Shown here: positions 22,157 to 34,800 of the stretch, piece after piece
Position numbering within the stretch: the stretch's first letter is position 1
Layout: the number at the start of each line of letters is the position of its first letter
Assembly: GCA_963682025.1 (NCBI GenBank)
Contig: OY821518.1
Coordinates: 17,454,422 to 17,518,421, forward strand
Direction: 5' to 3'
DNA: 64,000 nt
Source: Cordilura impudica
Lineage: Eukaryota > Arthropoda > Insecta > Diptera > Scathophagidae
The notes under the pieces: model-generated
Told to the model about the DNA's origin: nothing
The model's database searches: none
Seen by the model: only the letters and a program-made list of their open reading frames with translations
Program-made: the position numbers and the translations under genes

Positions 22157-22404
22157 AAATTTAGCTGTTATTAGAATTTAAGGGTGAGTTGCTAGTTAGA
22201 TTTTTTTTTGAAGTAAAGTGTTTCGAAAATATTCCTTGAAAATAGGAAGTGAATCCGAGGAACCTTTTCCGAGATATCAAACAATTACTCAAGTGCTCTT
22301 GAACCCTCTTGACACACTGCACACAGTGGATTGAATGATATTTAAAATGAGGTTTAATTCAGGAAAGCCATACTTTGGAAAGAAAAATATTTTTTTTACA
22401 AATC

Positions 22405-22785
22405 TATTATATTACTAGGCTAGGTGATTTCTTGTGACCAATGTTTTGTTGTACCGTTTTATCCCGATTTTGACCGAACGTACATTATTTGAAAGGTATT
22501 TCTTTTTAGCAGATTTGCAGATTTTAAAATTTTTTTCCTTTGTTTGGGTATATTGCATTTGAAGTTGGTACTAACACATATATAAAATTATACATATGCT
22601 ATGTGTGTTTTATTAAATTTGTTAATGTGTTCGTTAATGAGTTTGTTTTCTTCATTCACAATAATAATAAAACAAAAAGGTGTTGGTTTGTGAGTTGGCT
22701 AAGTTTAAAAATAAAGCTACCTAGAAATTGCACTCGAATTTCGAGCGCTGGAATCTCCTAATTATTATTAATGCATTAGAAACTA
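22405..22785 (+). repeat. unclassified dispersed repeat family Z, copy 1
   Basis: Contains AGGCTAGGTGATTTCTTGTG, TACCGTTTTATCCC, TTTGAAAGGTATTTCTTTTT and CTATGTGTGTTTTATTAAA. All recur inverted and in the same order at 62385-62730. Non-coding; no terminal repeats seen. Confidence 0.68.
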
Positions 22786-23872
22786 CCATTTGGAAAAAAA
22801 CATATTTTAAAATTTTTTTAAACCTGTTGAGGGCTTTTTGTAAAAGAGATAAATTACTGAATAAATTGCGAACTATAGCGTACATAATGCTCTATTAAAA
22901 AAACAAATAAACAAATAAATATGCTTTTATATCATAATAAATTTAATATCAAGTATTAATTTGTATTTATTATTTTTTTTTTTATTAATTACGCTCCATT
23001 TCAACAAAACTGTCATTATTATAATCAACATTACATCATGTTTCACACTCATCATAATCATCATCACTTCCATAGACATCATCATCATATTCATCATCAT
23101 TATCCCCTTCTTCACCCGTTGTGTTTTGCAAAATTATTAAATTCAGTGCCATCTGTGGTATATGATGAATTTGTTTTTTATTACTTTTACTTTTGGCGGT
23201 ATGTGTTGGATCTGAACTAAGTAGAAACCTATTAAATATGCCTGCATTTCTCTTTAGTTTTCAAAAATTTTTTTTTCGAGCTTCTTGTGCTGCCTCAGAT
23301 TGTTGGCCAGCTGGCAATAATAAATAATTTATGTTATGTGGGAGGCATATACAACCACGCGTAGTGCTTGACGAAATGTTTGGCCATGTTGTGAGTATAG
23401 TTTCTAAACTTTTCAACTATAATCTCATGTCCACAGGATACAATCTATCAATTCTTTTTCCACCGATATAGTTTCCAAAGCCTGGCTGCGGTTGGTCATC
23501 GAACAGTAGTAGGACATCACTGAGTAGGACTTTTGATCATTTCAATTTGGGATTTTGCGTTGGAGTGGACAGAAAATCAAAATATTAACCCTGGTTAAGT
23601 ATGTTGAACTAACAAAAAGTTTTTCCACAGTTTGTAATATTGAGATTTCTTGTTTTCGTTATTTTCTTATTTGTGGAATAAAGTGAAAGTAGTGGTTTTT
23701 ATTAAATATAATGCATTTGTATATAAATAGAGATGATGACTTTCTCACAGACTGGAAACTTTCATTGCAGTTTAAAGGCTTTTCTACAGTTTGTCTTATC
23801 ATTTTAATATTTCAATTTTAATCTCACTCCAATATACATGATCATAAAAACAAGTTGATATACTAGATTATA
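22786..23872. other. AT-rich DNA with no recognisable gene
   Basis: Contains a trinucleotide run and short chance frames only. Confidence 0.55.
23049..23103. repeat. interrupted (CAT)n microsatellite
   Basis: About 18 CAT/CAC-type triplets. The open frames across it (His-rich one way, Met-rich the other) are low-complexity artefacts. Confidence 0.9.
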
Positions 23873-26627
23873 TATATGGGGGATTTCATGTCAAGTGCAC
23901 CAACTTTTGAAACCGATGTCTTCCGATCGCGATGAAATTTGCACCAAGGTTAGTCCTATTGGATAGTAGCTTAGGCACACTTTTTCAACAAGATCGGTCC
24001 AGATCTCTCTGAGTTAGAGGGGATCAAAATTTGACATTTTGGCCAAACAGGTGATTCTTCTCATCCATGTAACTTATTACCTATTGTTCTTAGAAAATTT
24101 TCTCCTAAAGTGTTTAGATAGCTATTTATTCAATATTTCGGAAAAAATACTTTAAAAAAAAAAATTTGTAGACTTTTTTTTGCTAAATTAAAGCATTTTT
24201 TCCCTTTTTTTTCAAAAAGGGCATTTTTTTTTTTTCATTAGAAAGCTTAGGATTTTTCCTTTAGGAGCTTTTTGGTCGCTTAGTGGGATGGGAGTGGGAT
24301 ATCTATCAAAATAAATGTTTTGTAACTCAAGACAACGGCTTTTCAATTTTTCACAAATGCACTGTTTTGAATTTTTTCCTATTTGTGTATAAAACCTTAC
24401 AAAGAAAACTTATACTGAGAAACTAGACAAACTAAACTTTCCGAAGATATATAACATACCTAACTAAAATTTTATACCCTCGATACTGTAATACCCAGAA
24501 TAAGTTAACCTCAGGAAAAAAATCGCTTTTTTTCTATAGAAATGTTGAAAAATTATTACTTTTTTATTTATTTTTAATAATAATTAAATTAATGTATAAT
24601 AATAATAATATTAAAAATAAAAGATAAATAATTTATTAAAATTTAATCTTAATTGCATTAGATCCATTTATATCATAACTATTTTTATACTTGATTTATT
24701 GTAGCTGATGAAGTATTTAAGTCTTGTAAATTTTTAAATACCCAGTCCTTCATCCAGCTTTTTTGTCGCCTTTATTTACTGCGTTTTTTTTGTCAATCCT
24801 TTCTTGGCGTTACTAGGTTCAGCTGTTGATTTCGCTGCTGGTTTATTTGTTGTCTTTGGAAAGAAATCGCATTGAATAGAGGCAGAAAACTTTTTCAACT
24901 TGAGTCTTCCATCGACAAGAGGTATAAAAGCATGGTATTCAGCGGTGCCATCGATTGTTACCGTAGCATCGAATCTGCTCTTCAGTGTTTTCAATGTTTC
25001 CTGATGATCCTCTTTGCTACTAAAAACGATTTTAGTTTCTTTACAATAACTTTTTGCTTAATGGAATAAAGCAGTCGCATCTAAGATGCGATCTTGATGA
25101 GAGCACTGGAGGCTATACTTCGCTGCATTTCTTTTAAGGTTTGCTCCATTACTATCACATGCTCCTTTACCATGAGCAGTAGGATGAAAATGCCACTCAG
25201 CTGGCATTCCAAAATCTTTTTCATGGGCCATAAAATTTGCCAAGCTACTTTTGTTTTTAAAATGTTGACGAGCTCCGTCCGAAACGTAGTATACCTTCTT
25301 TACTGTAAATTTAGATTTTAGAAATTTTAGTATTCTCTTCTGGTACTCATAAACTGCAACGGTATCATGTTTTAAATCGTCGGATATGATTGCCACACTT
25401 TTGTGTTCCAGGTTTTCATCTTTCATGTAGTAAATAACTACTGTGAATATAGTTGCTTGGTCGTTATTGAAGTGGAATGCTTGTATAGCATCCTGAAGAA
25501 CATATTTATAGTTTTCTGCGAAATCGTATGAAATAACGAATTCACCAGACTTCAAATTTATGTTCAAATCCTTGAAAGTCATGGTTTCTCAAGTTTAGCA
25601 ATCCTGTACACATTTCTTCCACAAAATCATCCGCATTTAAAATGATTGTTTTCAATGTGCATCTGTCAGTCTGAATCCAAGAATCAAATTTGACCTCCTC
25701 CATATATTCTCGATCTAAAGAGTTGATTAAATTTTCTTTGATGAATGTGGTTTTCGAGCAATTGGTACATTCACCTAAGTGGCAAGAAGTTGTTGCATTA
25801 GGACACATAGTAAATTTAAGGCAATCGCGGTAATCGTGTAAATCTTCTGCCGAATCATCTATTAAATACTTTAAGTAGATTTCGTTCAACATCATTTTAA
25901 ATTTTCATGGTAAATGCAAACGCATACTGTATGAGTTCCGCTGCTTTCTGCCAAAACGCAATGTTTTGGCCTCATTTGGGTTATTTTCGTGAAGCCAATT
26001 CTAACATCCTCGTGTTCAGATTGGAATGTGCAAATAACTCTATCAGGTTTCAGATAACCATTCTCTTCTGTTATGTTATGAAGGTATGTTACATACCTTC
26101 GGAAAGGTTAATTTGTCTAGTTTCTCAGTATAAGTCTTATTTGTAAGGTTTTACACACAAATAGGAAAAAATTTATTTATTTTGATAGATATCCCACTCC
26201 CAGCCCACTAAGCGATCAAAAAGCTCTTAAAGGAAAAATCCTAAGCTTTCTTATGAAAAAAAAAAAAAAAATGCCCTTTTTGAAAAAAAAGGCAAAAAAT
26301 GCTTTAATTTAGCAAAAAAAAAAGTCTAAAAATTTTTATTTTTTTTTAAGTATTTTTTCCGAAATATTGAATAAATAGCTATCTAAAGTCTTTAGGAGAA
26401 AATTTTCTAAGAACAATAGGTAATAAGTTACATGGATGAGAAGAAACACCTGTTTGGCCAAAATGTCAAATTTTGATCCCCTCTAACTCAGAGAGATCTG
26501 GACCGATCTTGTTGAAAAATTGTGTCTAAACTACTATCCAATAAGACTAACCTTGGTGCAAATTTTATCCCGATCGGAAGACATCGGTTTCAAAAGTTGG
26601 TGCACTTGACATGAAATCCCCCATATA
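23873..26627 (-). mobile_element. Sola-like DNA transposon with long inverted termini
   Basis: Both ends read GGGGGATTTCATGTCAAGTG inward and stay inverted repeats for about 0.55 kb: 23877-24465 against 26075-26622, with one ~55-bp insertion in the left arm. Flanking ATAT on both sides fits a 4-bp target duplication, but lies in a TA-rich tract. The interior carries a disabled transposase on the minus strand. The Sola2 assignment rests on remembered terminal and protein motifs and is tentative; the long-TIR structure is directly visible. Confidence 0.75.
24776..26050 (-). pseudogene. Sola-like (DDE-type) transposase, disabled
   Basis: The minus-strand product begins with a Cys-rich region (MRPKHCVLAESSGTHTVCVC, then MCPNATTSC and CTNCSKT). 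It continues with a putative catalytic core: GEFVISYDFAENYKYVLQD, VYYVSDGARQHFKN and AEWHFHPTAHGKGACDSNG. The conserved acidic residues (SYD, SDG, and E or D in AEWHF/KGACD) suggest a DDE-type enzyme. Defects: a frameshift near 25560, TAA at 25058-25060, and no N-terminal DNA-binding part, because the frame runs into the right inverted terminus. Resembles a transposase family widespread in arthropods and Hydra; the exact family needs a search. Confidence 0.7.
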
Positions 26628-27381
26628 CAGGAGCAATAACAAAATCATAGTAACGAAAATAAAGACAAAACAAAATACAAAATTATGAACAAGTGCCAGC
26701 TATTACGTTTGCAGCATATTTTTATTTGTAACTGGGGATCTTTAAAAGAAAGTTAAATATTTTGCGTGATGGAATTAAACGATTGGATTAAATGATTGGA
26801 ATTAAAATATTGTACTTGCCGGGCTGAATACAATTTATTGAATACTAGTCTTTACAACAGTTATATAAATAAAATGAAAACTAATTTCAAGCTGAATCCA
26901 AAATCGTTCTATAATTTTTTAAGTTCTAAAAGAAGATCTCACCAATTTCCGCCTGATATGAAATTTCAAAACTACGAATCTGGTGATGATATTGCTATCA
27001 GTAATATGTTTGCTGACTTTTTTGCTACAACTTATTCCACTGCCCAATAATGATAGCTCATCATCAGACTATAGAGGATTGCCAAACTTAGTTCAATTCT
27101 ATTCCCAATGCCAAACTTTTCGAGAAATGCATCTCAGACTATCTGAGCCATAAGGTATCATATCATTGTTTTAGCATGGCTTTTGGACGGGTTGCTCAAC
27201 TATAACTAATCTTTTACAACTTACTACTTTAGTCAATCATGGATTTGTAAATATTAAACAAACTGATGTTATATACACCGACTTAGCAAGGCGTTTGATA
27301 AAGTTAACCATAATCTTCTTCAATAGTCTAAAATGGATCAAGTCTTACTTATGTGATAGACAGCAGAATGTTAAATATAAC

Positions 27382-28064
27382 AAGTAAGAAAATTATAGTC
27401 GGTCTAGCCCGACTATACGATATCCTATACCATGGTTTAGAGACCCTATCTCTTCGGTCCAACTAATTGGATATAGCAAATAAGCATAAACCAAATTTGA
27501 GTGGCATTTTTATTAATTTTTTGGCTGCAGATATGAAAAAGTTCATATCGGATGATATGTCTATATGGGGACTAGGTCCAAAAAAGGACCGATCCTGACC
27601 ATATTTGGTAAAGTCACTTAAACTTTGAAAAAATTTATATAAACCAAATTTGAGAAAAATCTGTGCAATACTTTTGTTTTTTTGATAGATTTAAGTGAAG
27701 ATCGGGAAGCAGCTCTATCTGAGGCCTATGACTAAGCATATCCTATAGGGATAATTTTTAGACTACTCATTAATGGATGTAATAAACACATACAAACCCA
27801 ATTTGAATGAGATCTATATGATAATTTGGAACTTAAGGCAATTTATGCCGATTTCATAGGGGTCATTTGTATGGGGACTAGGTCTGAACATTGACCGATT
27901 CCCACCAATTTCAACAGCGTTCATCCCATAGCCGGTGAAAGCTTATATACTAAATTTCATCAAAATATGTATAATTAAAGATGGGTCTAGGACGAATATT
28001 TTTGGTTGTTACAAACAGCAGCACAAAGTCATTATACCCAAACCACATAGTGGTATAGGGTATA
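27382..28064 (+). mobile_element. mini-me-like element M1
   Basis: Starts AAGTAAGAAAATTATAGTCG, with the terminal palindrome slightly damaged, and ends GTGGTATAGGGTATA. The GTCY/ACGG run is deleted (about 27960-27975). Inserted in the LINE RT region. Confidence 0.88.
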
Positions 28065-28792
28065 ATTATAGTCGGTCTAGACCGACTATACGATACCCTA
28101 TACCATGCGTTTAGAAACCCTATCTCTCAGGCCCAACTAACTGGATATAGAAAATAATATGAAAAAGTTCATATCGGATGCTATATCTATATGGGGACTA
28201 GGCCCAAAAATGGACTGATCCTGACCATGTTTAGTAGTCTCTTGTATTTTGCAAAAATATATACAAACAAAATGTGAGAAGAATCAGTGCAATATTTTTG
28301 TTTTTTGATAGATTTAATTGAAGATCGGGAAGCAGCTCTATATGGGGCCTATGACTAAGAGTTGTCCAATAGGGATCATTTTTGGACTACTGATTAATGG
28401 ATGTAATATATACATATAAACCCAATGTGACTAAGATTTGTATGATAACTTGGATCCTATGGCAATATATGTTGATTTAATAGGGGTCATTTGTATGGGG
28501 GCTAGGTCTGAACATCGACCGATTCTCACCAATTTCAATAGCATTCATCCCATGGGCGGTAGAAGATTAGATACCAAATTTCATCAAATTATGTTCATAT
28601 TTGCGACCTGCAGTTTGATTACAAGCTTTACATGGACACACAGACGGACGGACGGACATCGTTAAATCGAATCAGATAGTGATTCTGATTCGATCGGTAT
28701 AATTAAATATGGGTGTAGGTCAAATATTTTTGGTTGTTACAAACAGCAGCACAAAGTCATTATACCCAAACCACATAGTGGTATAGGGTATA
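28065..28792 (+). mobile_element. mini-me-like element M2, fused head-to-tail to M1
   Basis: Begins directly in the palindrome, without the leading AAGTAAGAA, at the very end of M1, and ends GTGGTATAGGGTATAAAAAT. Carries a short ACGGACGGACGG run at 28643-28656. Confidence 0.88.
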
Positions 28793-29845
28793 AAAATATA
28801 ACATCTAAAAATATAAATGTCCTTTCGGGAGTTCCGCAAGGCAGCCATCGGGTCCAATTCTTTTTTCCTTATTTGTAAACGATCTTTCGAACACTATAAA
28901 AATTTGTAATATATTAATGTATGCTGATGATGTTAAAATTTTCCTCACTTACAACGAAAAGAGTGATCACTTATATCTACAGATGGACCTTGATAACTTC
29001 TATACGTAGTGAAATATAAACTTAATGGAATTGAATATGAAAAAATTTAAATACATGCGATTTTCAAGAAGAAACTACACAAATGTAAACTACTCCTTGG
29101 TTGTATAACCGTTGGTAGCAGTTGATACCTTTCTGGATGTGGGGATTTTGTTTGATGCAAAACCTAGTTTCATTTCACACATTAATATGATGGCCAATAA
29201 AGCTAGAGGTATACTGAATTTTTACTGATCCCTATATCACAAAACAGTTATATACATCCCTCGTAAGACTTATAGTTGAATATGGCTCAACTATCTGCGA
29301 TCCTTTATATAACATCCACATAGATCATATTGGATCCATTCAAAACCAATTTCTTCTGTTATGTTTGCGGTATTTTTCCTGGAATCCGGCGACAAATTTG
29401 CCAACTTATGCCAGAAGATTAGCGTTAATTAAATTGCCAACTCTTAAGAGCAATAGAACCATGCTGAATGTGTCGTTTTTGCTGAATCTGATTAATGTGA
29501 TGTATCGTCGGAATTCTTGTTAGGCAATATTTCATTTAATGTTCCTCAGCGACCTACACGTTACTTTCATCCACTTTCAATTCCAGTTTTCCGTACCAAC
29601 TATGCCAAAGCCGATCCGTTAAGAAGATTATGTACTAACTTTAATGATTTGTATCAATTTGTTGACTATTTTCTAACCATTAATATTGTCGTAACATTAT
29701 TCTGTATTTAAACCATTAAATTTACATATTAGTCATTTCATATGGTAAAATTTTTTATATTATATTTTATGATTTTAATGTCTGTAAGGATTTATTCCAT
29801 AGACTAAAATATAATAAATAAAAAATAAATAAATAACAAAAAAGC

Positions 29846-31589
29846 AAACAACTTGGAATATTTTTTTTTTGACAGCTGTTGGTGGTGAATTTTATCTGCT
29901 TTCACCTGGTATCAAAACTTATTACAATATATTAACTTCAACTTTTAAATTAATCCCCACTTTTGACACATTTCAACCCAATATGCGGCAGTTGCATGCT
30001 AATGGTTTTGCCGCTCCTATTATATTCCCTGTCTAGTCTCAAAATCTTTAAAAAATTTAACATCATCTATCGGGTTGGAAATTGTACAAAAATAATATCG
30101 TATCTACATCGAAAGACTTTAAATCTGTCTTCTCGAAACTATGTTTTTCTAGTCGGTAACAATTATAATTCAAAAACCTCTCCTGAAATTTTTACAGCTT
30201 ATTCATAGCATTAAAAAATGGTCTTTACTCGAAGGGTTTTCATTTTTGCTCAAAATTACAATTTTTTTTAAACAATAAACCAATGATTTTTTGTTATAAA
30301 TCCGAGATAAAACTGCTAATTTAAAAAAAAATTTCGATTTAAGACTAGATTTGTTATTATATTAATGATTTCTGTTTTGCTTTATTGATTTTAGATGATT
30401 CAGTGAGATGTTCTAATGGTTACCGCGAAGCACTAGTGTGATGGCATATCTTTTACATATTTATAATAAATATTTTTTTTCAAATATTTAATATTAATAT
30501 TCTAAGTTGAATCGTGACATAAAAATTCAGTTTTATAAAATATACTTCTTGTAATGAAAAATAAATAGAATTGTCATTGTTTATGTTAAATAACAATAAG
30601 TAAGAAATTGTAATAAGTACTGGCCCAAAAAGAAAATCAATTAATTCAAAATTTAAAAGTCTGAAAATTATTTGACAGTATTATCGGCAACCATACTAAA
30701 AAAATGGTAACATCACCAAACATTGGTTATACTATTGGGTTTTAGACACAGGTGTAGGGTATCAAAGACTCAGCCTAGCCGTTTTAAAAACTTTTTTTTA
30801 AATTAATCTGAATTCACTTTTTTAATGATCCAGACCATAGTGCCCATACCACATCCAAAAGCTAACTATGGTACAGGTACTGTTATTGACTACCAAAGTT
30901 ATTTGTTGCCGAAAAAAAAAAAAAAATACTTTTATATTACACCGAAACAAACAACAAACTTAACAACGGTCCAAACAACCATTCAACCAAGTAACCAACA
31001 AACTGCCAGCTAGAGAATAGTGTTCGACTATGTAGCAGACTCATACAATATTTGTTCGCATTTTTTCCATATGCATCGAGTGAAATACAAAAAAAAAAAA
31101 AAACATCTCCTGCATAAAATGGCATTGAAGATAAAAAAAAAAACAAAACGATGAGTATGAACAAGAATATGGAGAAATTGAGTTAAAAGCAGAAAAACGA
31201 AATGCGGTTATACCAGTTGGTTTGTTTAGTAGTTTTGCCAGCATTTCCCTTTTCCAAAAAAAAAGCTGCAGCTTATTTTTTTTCCGTTTTTGTTTAAAAC
31301 ATACAGAACAACTTAGACTTATGGAAACAAATAATTGTATGTGTAGTGCAGACAGTTTTTCTAGTAAAAGTTTTGTGAGTACTTTTTTTTTTACGATGAT
31401 GATGATTAAAAACTTAAGTTTTGAATATGAAAATGATGGAGAGACAAATTTTTTAAATTTCAAAAATTGCTCGCATTAGGGTAAAATTGGCGAAAATAAT
31501 TAAATCAATTTGGCGTTTTTTATTTTATTTTGAAGGCAATCAATGAAAACCGAAAGAAAGAGAAAATTGTTTACAATTATTACAGCTAA
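29846..31589. other. AT-rich DNA with no recognisable gene
   Basis: Homopolymer A and T runs (30910-30926, 31091-31103, 31131-31145) and short frames with no recognisable domain. Confidence 0.55.
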
Positions 31590-32887
31590 TCTGGGGGTGA
31601 GAAATTCAATGTCAAGGTGAAAGTACTAGGCCAATACATTAAAATCCTTAAAGGGGTTGGCGATCTCAGACTACACTATTTTTTATTAAATCTTTAACAT
31701 TTTTTCCTTATCTGGATATATGTTAGTTTTTCAACTATAACTCAATACCCATTGATGATTTCTCATTTCATTACTCAGCAAATCAAGTTGGGCTAATTTT
31801 ATCGAATGAAACTTAAAAAAAAAATTTTTTTCCCCTTATTTTAATATAAACTTTTGGAATAACATAACATATTTAGGGGGTATGATTACACAAAGGAACA
31901 AGGTTTTTGGTGATTAAGAACTGAATGTTATTTTTAAAGTTATTTGGGATGCCGAATGTAAACCTGTACTTGGTTTTTTTCTATCAACTCGACTTTTGGC
32001 GATATACCGTTATACTCAAAATTAAGGCACTTCAACTACATATATTGGAACAACTTGAAAACGGTTCACCATATTCAGTAAAATAAATCCAAAACTTGTC
32101 AACAATATTTTCTTTAAGCCAGGATTACATTCGTTTTAAATTTGCCCAGCAGTTTCAGAGATATCGTGGCAGTTATGAAAAAAAAAAACAAATTTAAAAA
32201 AAAATGTTCTTTAAAAATTCTTAAAAAATAAACATGCGACACAGATTATAGGTTTGGGCCAGAAGCGTTTAGTTAAGCATATTTAGACTGAAATGAGTTT
32301 TATTTCATTGTAATCGGTTGACAACTTTTGATTTTGTTAACAATTTACTGAGAAAACTCAATTGATAAAAATCACAATTTCCATACAAAAATAACATTTC
32401 TTAATATGTGTGTGTTTGCTGCTGTTCTATTTATGCAATAAGTGTGTTATACATAGTAGTTGTTTTTACGCCACTGATTTCAGATATTAAGTCAGATATT
32501 TTCTATCAACTATACTTTTCAATATATCAATAAAGGAGGATTTAAAAAAAATAAAAATTTTTAATACCCAAATTTGTTTGGTTGTCTGAAATAACCGCGT
32601 ATGTCAATTTTTGTCAGTTTTGAGTTAACGATGCCAAATATGATAATTTTTAACGCTCTTTACATGTGTTTAATTAAGAAAAAAAAAAATATATTGATAA
32701 TTTCTGAGTTTTTTCTTTAAATAATGACGTAACTTAAATGTTTATTGAATTAGTTTGCAGCACTAACGACGTATGTCAACCTACGTTTGATCGCTGACAT
32801 ATTATTTTTTCAGAAAACGACACATGGCGACATACGTTGTTATTAATGAAAAAAAAAAATTCAAAATAATTTTGGATTTTTTTTTTA
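31590..32887 (+). repeat. dispersed repeat family Y, long copy A
   Basis: From about 31690 it matches 33637-34800 nearly base for base (shared GCAAATCAAGTTGGGCTAAT, TATTGGAACAACTTGAAAAC, ATTATAGGTTTGGGCCAGAA and the ACGACxTATGTCAACCTACG block). Non-coding; contains several GACATACGT-type motifs. The leading 31590-31690 is shared with 7930 and 43735-43966. Confidence 0.82.
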
Positions 32888-33625
32888 GTGTGGTTTGGGT
32901 ATAATGACTTTGTGCTGCTGTTTGTAACAACCAAAAATATTTGACCTAGACCCATCTTTAATTATATCGATCGAATCAGAATCATTTTTGAGTTGATTTA
33001 ACAATGTCCGTCCGTCCGTTCGTCCGTCCGTCCGTCTTTGTGTCCATGTAAAGCTTGTAATCAAACTGCAGGTCGCAAATATGAATATATTTTGATGAAA
33101 TTTGGTATATAAGCTTTTATCGGCCATGGGATGAACGCTGTTGAAATTGGTGAGAATCGGTCCATGTTCAGACCTAGCCCCCATACAAATTACCCCTATG
33201 AAATCGACATAAATTGCATTAAGGTCCAAATTGTCATATAGATCTTACTCAAATTGGGTTTATATGCGTTCATTACATCCATTAATGAGTAGTCCAAAAA
33301 TAATCCCTTTGGCCCCATATAGGACTGATTCCCGATCTTCACTTAAATCTATCAAAAAAACAAAAATATTGCACTGATTCTTCTCAAATTTTGTTTGTAT
33401 ATATTTTTGCAAAATACAAGAGACTTTACCAAACACGGTCAGGATCAGTCCATTTTTGGGCCTAGTCCCCATATAGATATAGCATCCGATATGAACTTTT
33501 TCATATCTGCAGCCAAAAAAATTAATAAAAATCACACTAATATTTGGGCTGAGAGATAGGGTATCTAAACGCATGGTATAGGGTATCGTATAGTCGGTCT
33601 AGACCGACTATAATTTTCTTACTTG
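32888..33625 (-). mobile_element. mini-me-like element M3
   Basis: Starts at GTGTGGTTTGGGTATAATG, lacking the outermost ~15 bases, and ends with the palindrome and ATTTTCTTACTTG. GTCC run at 33006-33035. It lies exactly between the two 1.2-kb direct repeats. Confidence 0.9.
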
Positions 33626-33636
33626 TTGTTATTACT

Positions 33637-34800
33637 TTTATATTTTTTCCCTATCTTGATATTTGTAAGTTTTTCAGCTATAACTCCATAAACATTGATG
33701 ATTTCTTATTTCATTACTCAGCAAATCAAGTTGGGCTAATTTTATCGAATGAAATTTAAAAAAAAAAATTTTTTTTTCCCCTTATTTTAATATAAACTTT
33801 TGGAATAACATAACATATTCAGGGTGTATGATTACACAAGGGAACAAGGTTTTTGGTGATTAAGAACTGAATGTTATTTTTAAAGTTATTTGGGATGCTG
33901 AATATAAACCTGTACTTGGTTTTTTTCTATCAACTCGACTTTTCGCGATATACCTTTATATCCAAAATTAAGGCAATTCAACTACATATATTGGAACAAC
34001 TTGAAAACGGTTCACCATATTCAGTAAAATAAATCCAAAACTTGTCAACAATATTTTCTTTAAGCCAGGCTTACATTCGTTTTAAATTTGCCCAGCAGTT
34101 TCAGAGATATCGTGGCAGTTATGAAAAAAAAGAACAAATTAAAAAAAAAATGTTTTTTAAAAATTCATAAAAAATAAACATGCGACACAGATTATAGGTT
34201 TGGGCCAGAAGCGTTTAGTTAAGCATATTTAGACTGAAATGAGTTTTATTTCATTGTAATTGGTTGACAACTTTGGATTTTGTTAACAATTTGCTGAGAA
34301 AACTCAATTGATAAGAATCGCGATTTCCATACAAAAATAACATTTCTTAATATGTGTGTGCTTGCTGTTGTACTATTTATGCAGCAAGTGTGTTATAGTA
34401 ATTGTTTTTACGCCACTGATTTCAGATATTAAGTCAGATTTTTTCTGTCAACTATACTTTTCAATATATCAATAAAGGAAGATTTAAAAAAAATAAAAAT
34501 TTTTAATACCCAAATCTGTAAGTCCATTTTTGTCAGTTTTGAGTTAACGATGCCAAATATGATATGATACATGTGTTTAATTAAAAAAAAAAAAAAAAAA
34601 TATTGATAATATCTGAGTTTTTTCTTTAAATAACGACGTAACTTAAATGTTTATTAAATTAGTTTGCAGCACTAACGACTTATGTCAACCTACGTTTGAT
34701 CGCTGACAAATTATTTTCTCAGAAAACGACACATGGCGTCATACTTTGTTATTAATGAAAAAAAAAATGCAAAATAATTTTGGATTATTTTTCAGTTATG
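33637..34800 (+). repeat. dispersed repeat family Y, long copy B
   Basis: Direct repeat of 31690-32887 with a few percent of differences by eye and a ~35-bp deletion near 34515. Starts right after M3. Confidence 0.82.

Larger units (their letters stand above)
26790..29845 (+). pseudogene. Jockey-like LINE, 5'-truncated, interrupted by two mini-me copies
   Basis: Broken frames give the pre-RT region (NLLNTSLYNSYINKMKTNFK, NPKSFYNFLSSKRR), RT blocks (FWTGCSTITNLLQL, DVIYTDLARR, WIKSYLCDRQQNVKY) and, after the insertions at 27382-28792, VPQGSH...LFVNDLS, the YADD catalytic site at 28920-28931, TFLDVGILFDAKPSFISHIN and the C-terminal RPILEYGS-like and KLPTLKSNRTMLN-like motifs. It ends near 29845 in TAAATAAATAA, a LINE-type 3' tail. 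Multiple stops, so dead. It is 5'-truncated: no endonuclease domain is recognised. Confidence 0.82.

Noticed and set aside
22927..23220. Met-rich and His-rich small open frames that look like metal-binding peptides
   Set aside because: Translation of a CAT microsatellite in opposite directions.
26088..26146. N-terminal extension of the Sola-like transposase
   Set aside because: The sequence belongs to the inverted terminal repeat (matched at ~24400-24465) and the frame meets a stop there.
31041..31463. 140-codon minus-strand frame rich in Phe, Leu, Lys and Ser
   Set aside because: Crosses several A-runs, has no domain, no conserved start context and a competing frame on the other strand.
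33004..33040. CRISPR-like short repeats (GTCC runs and the CAAA and A/T arrays)
   Set aside because: Units are 4 bp or irregular, without unique spacers, in a eukaryotic TE context.
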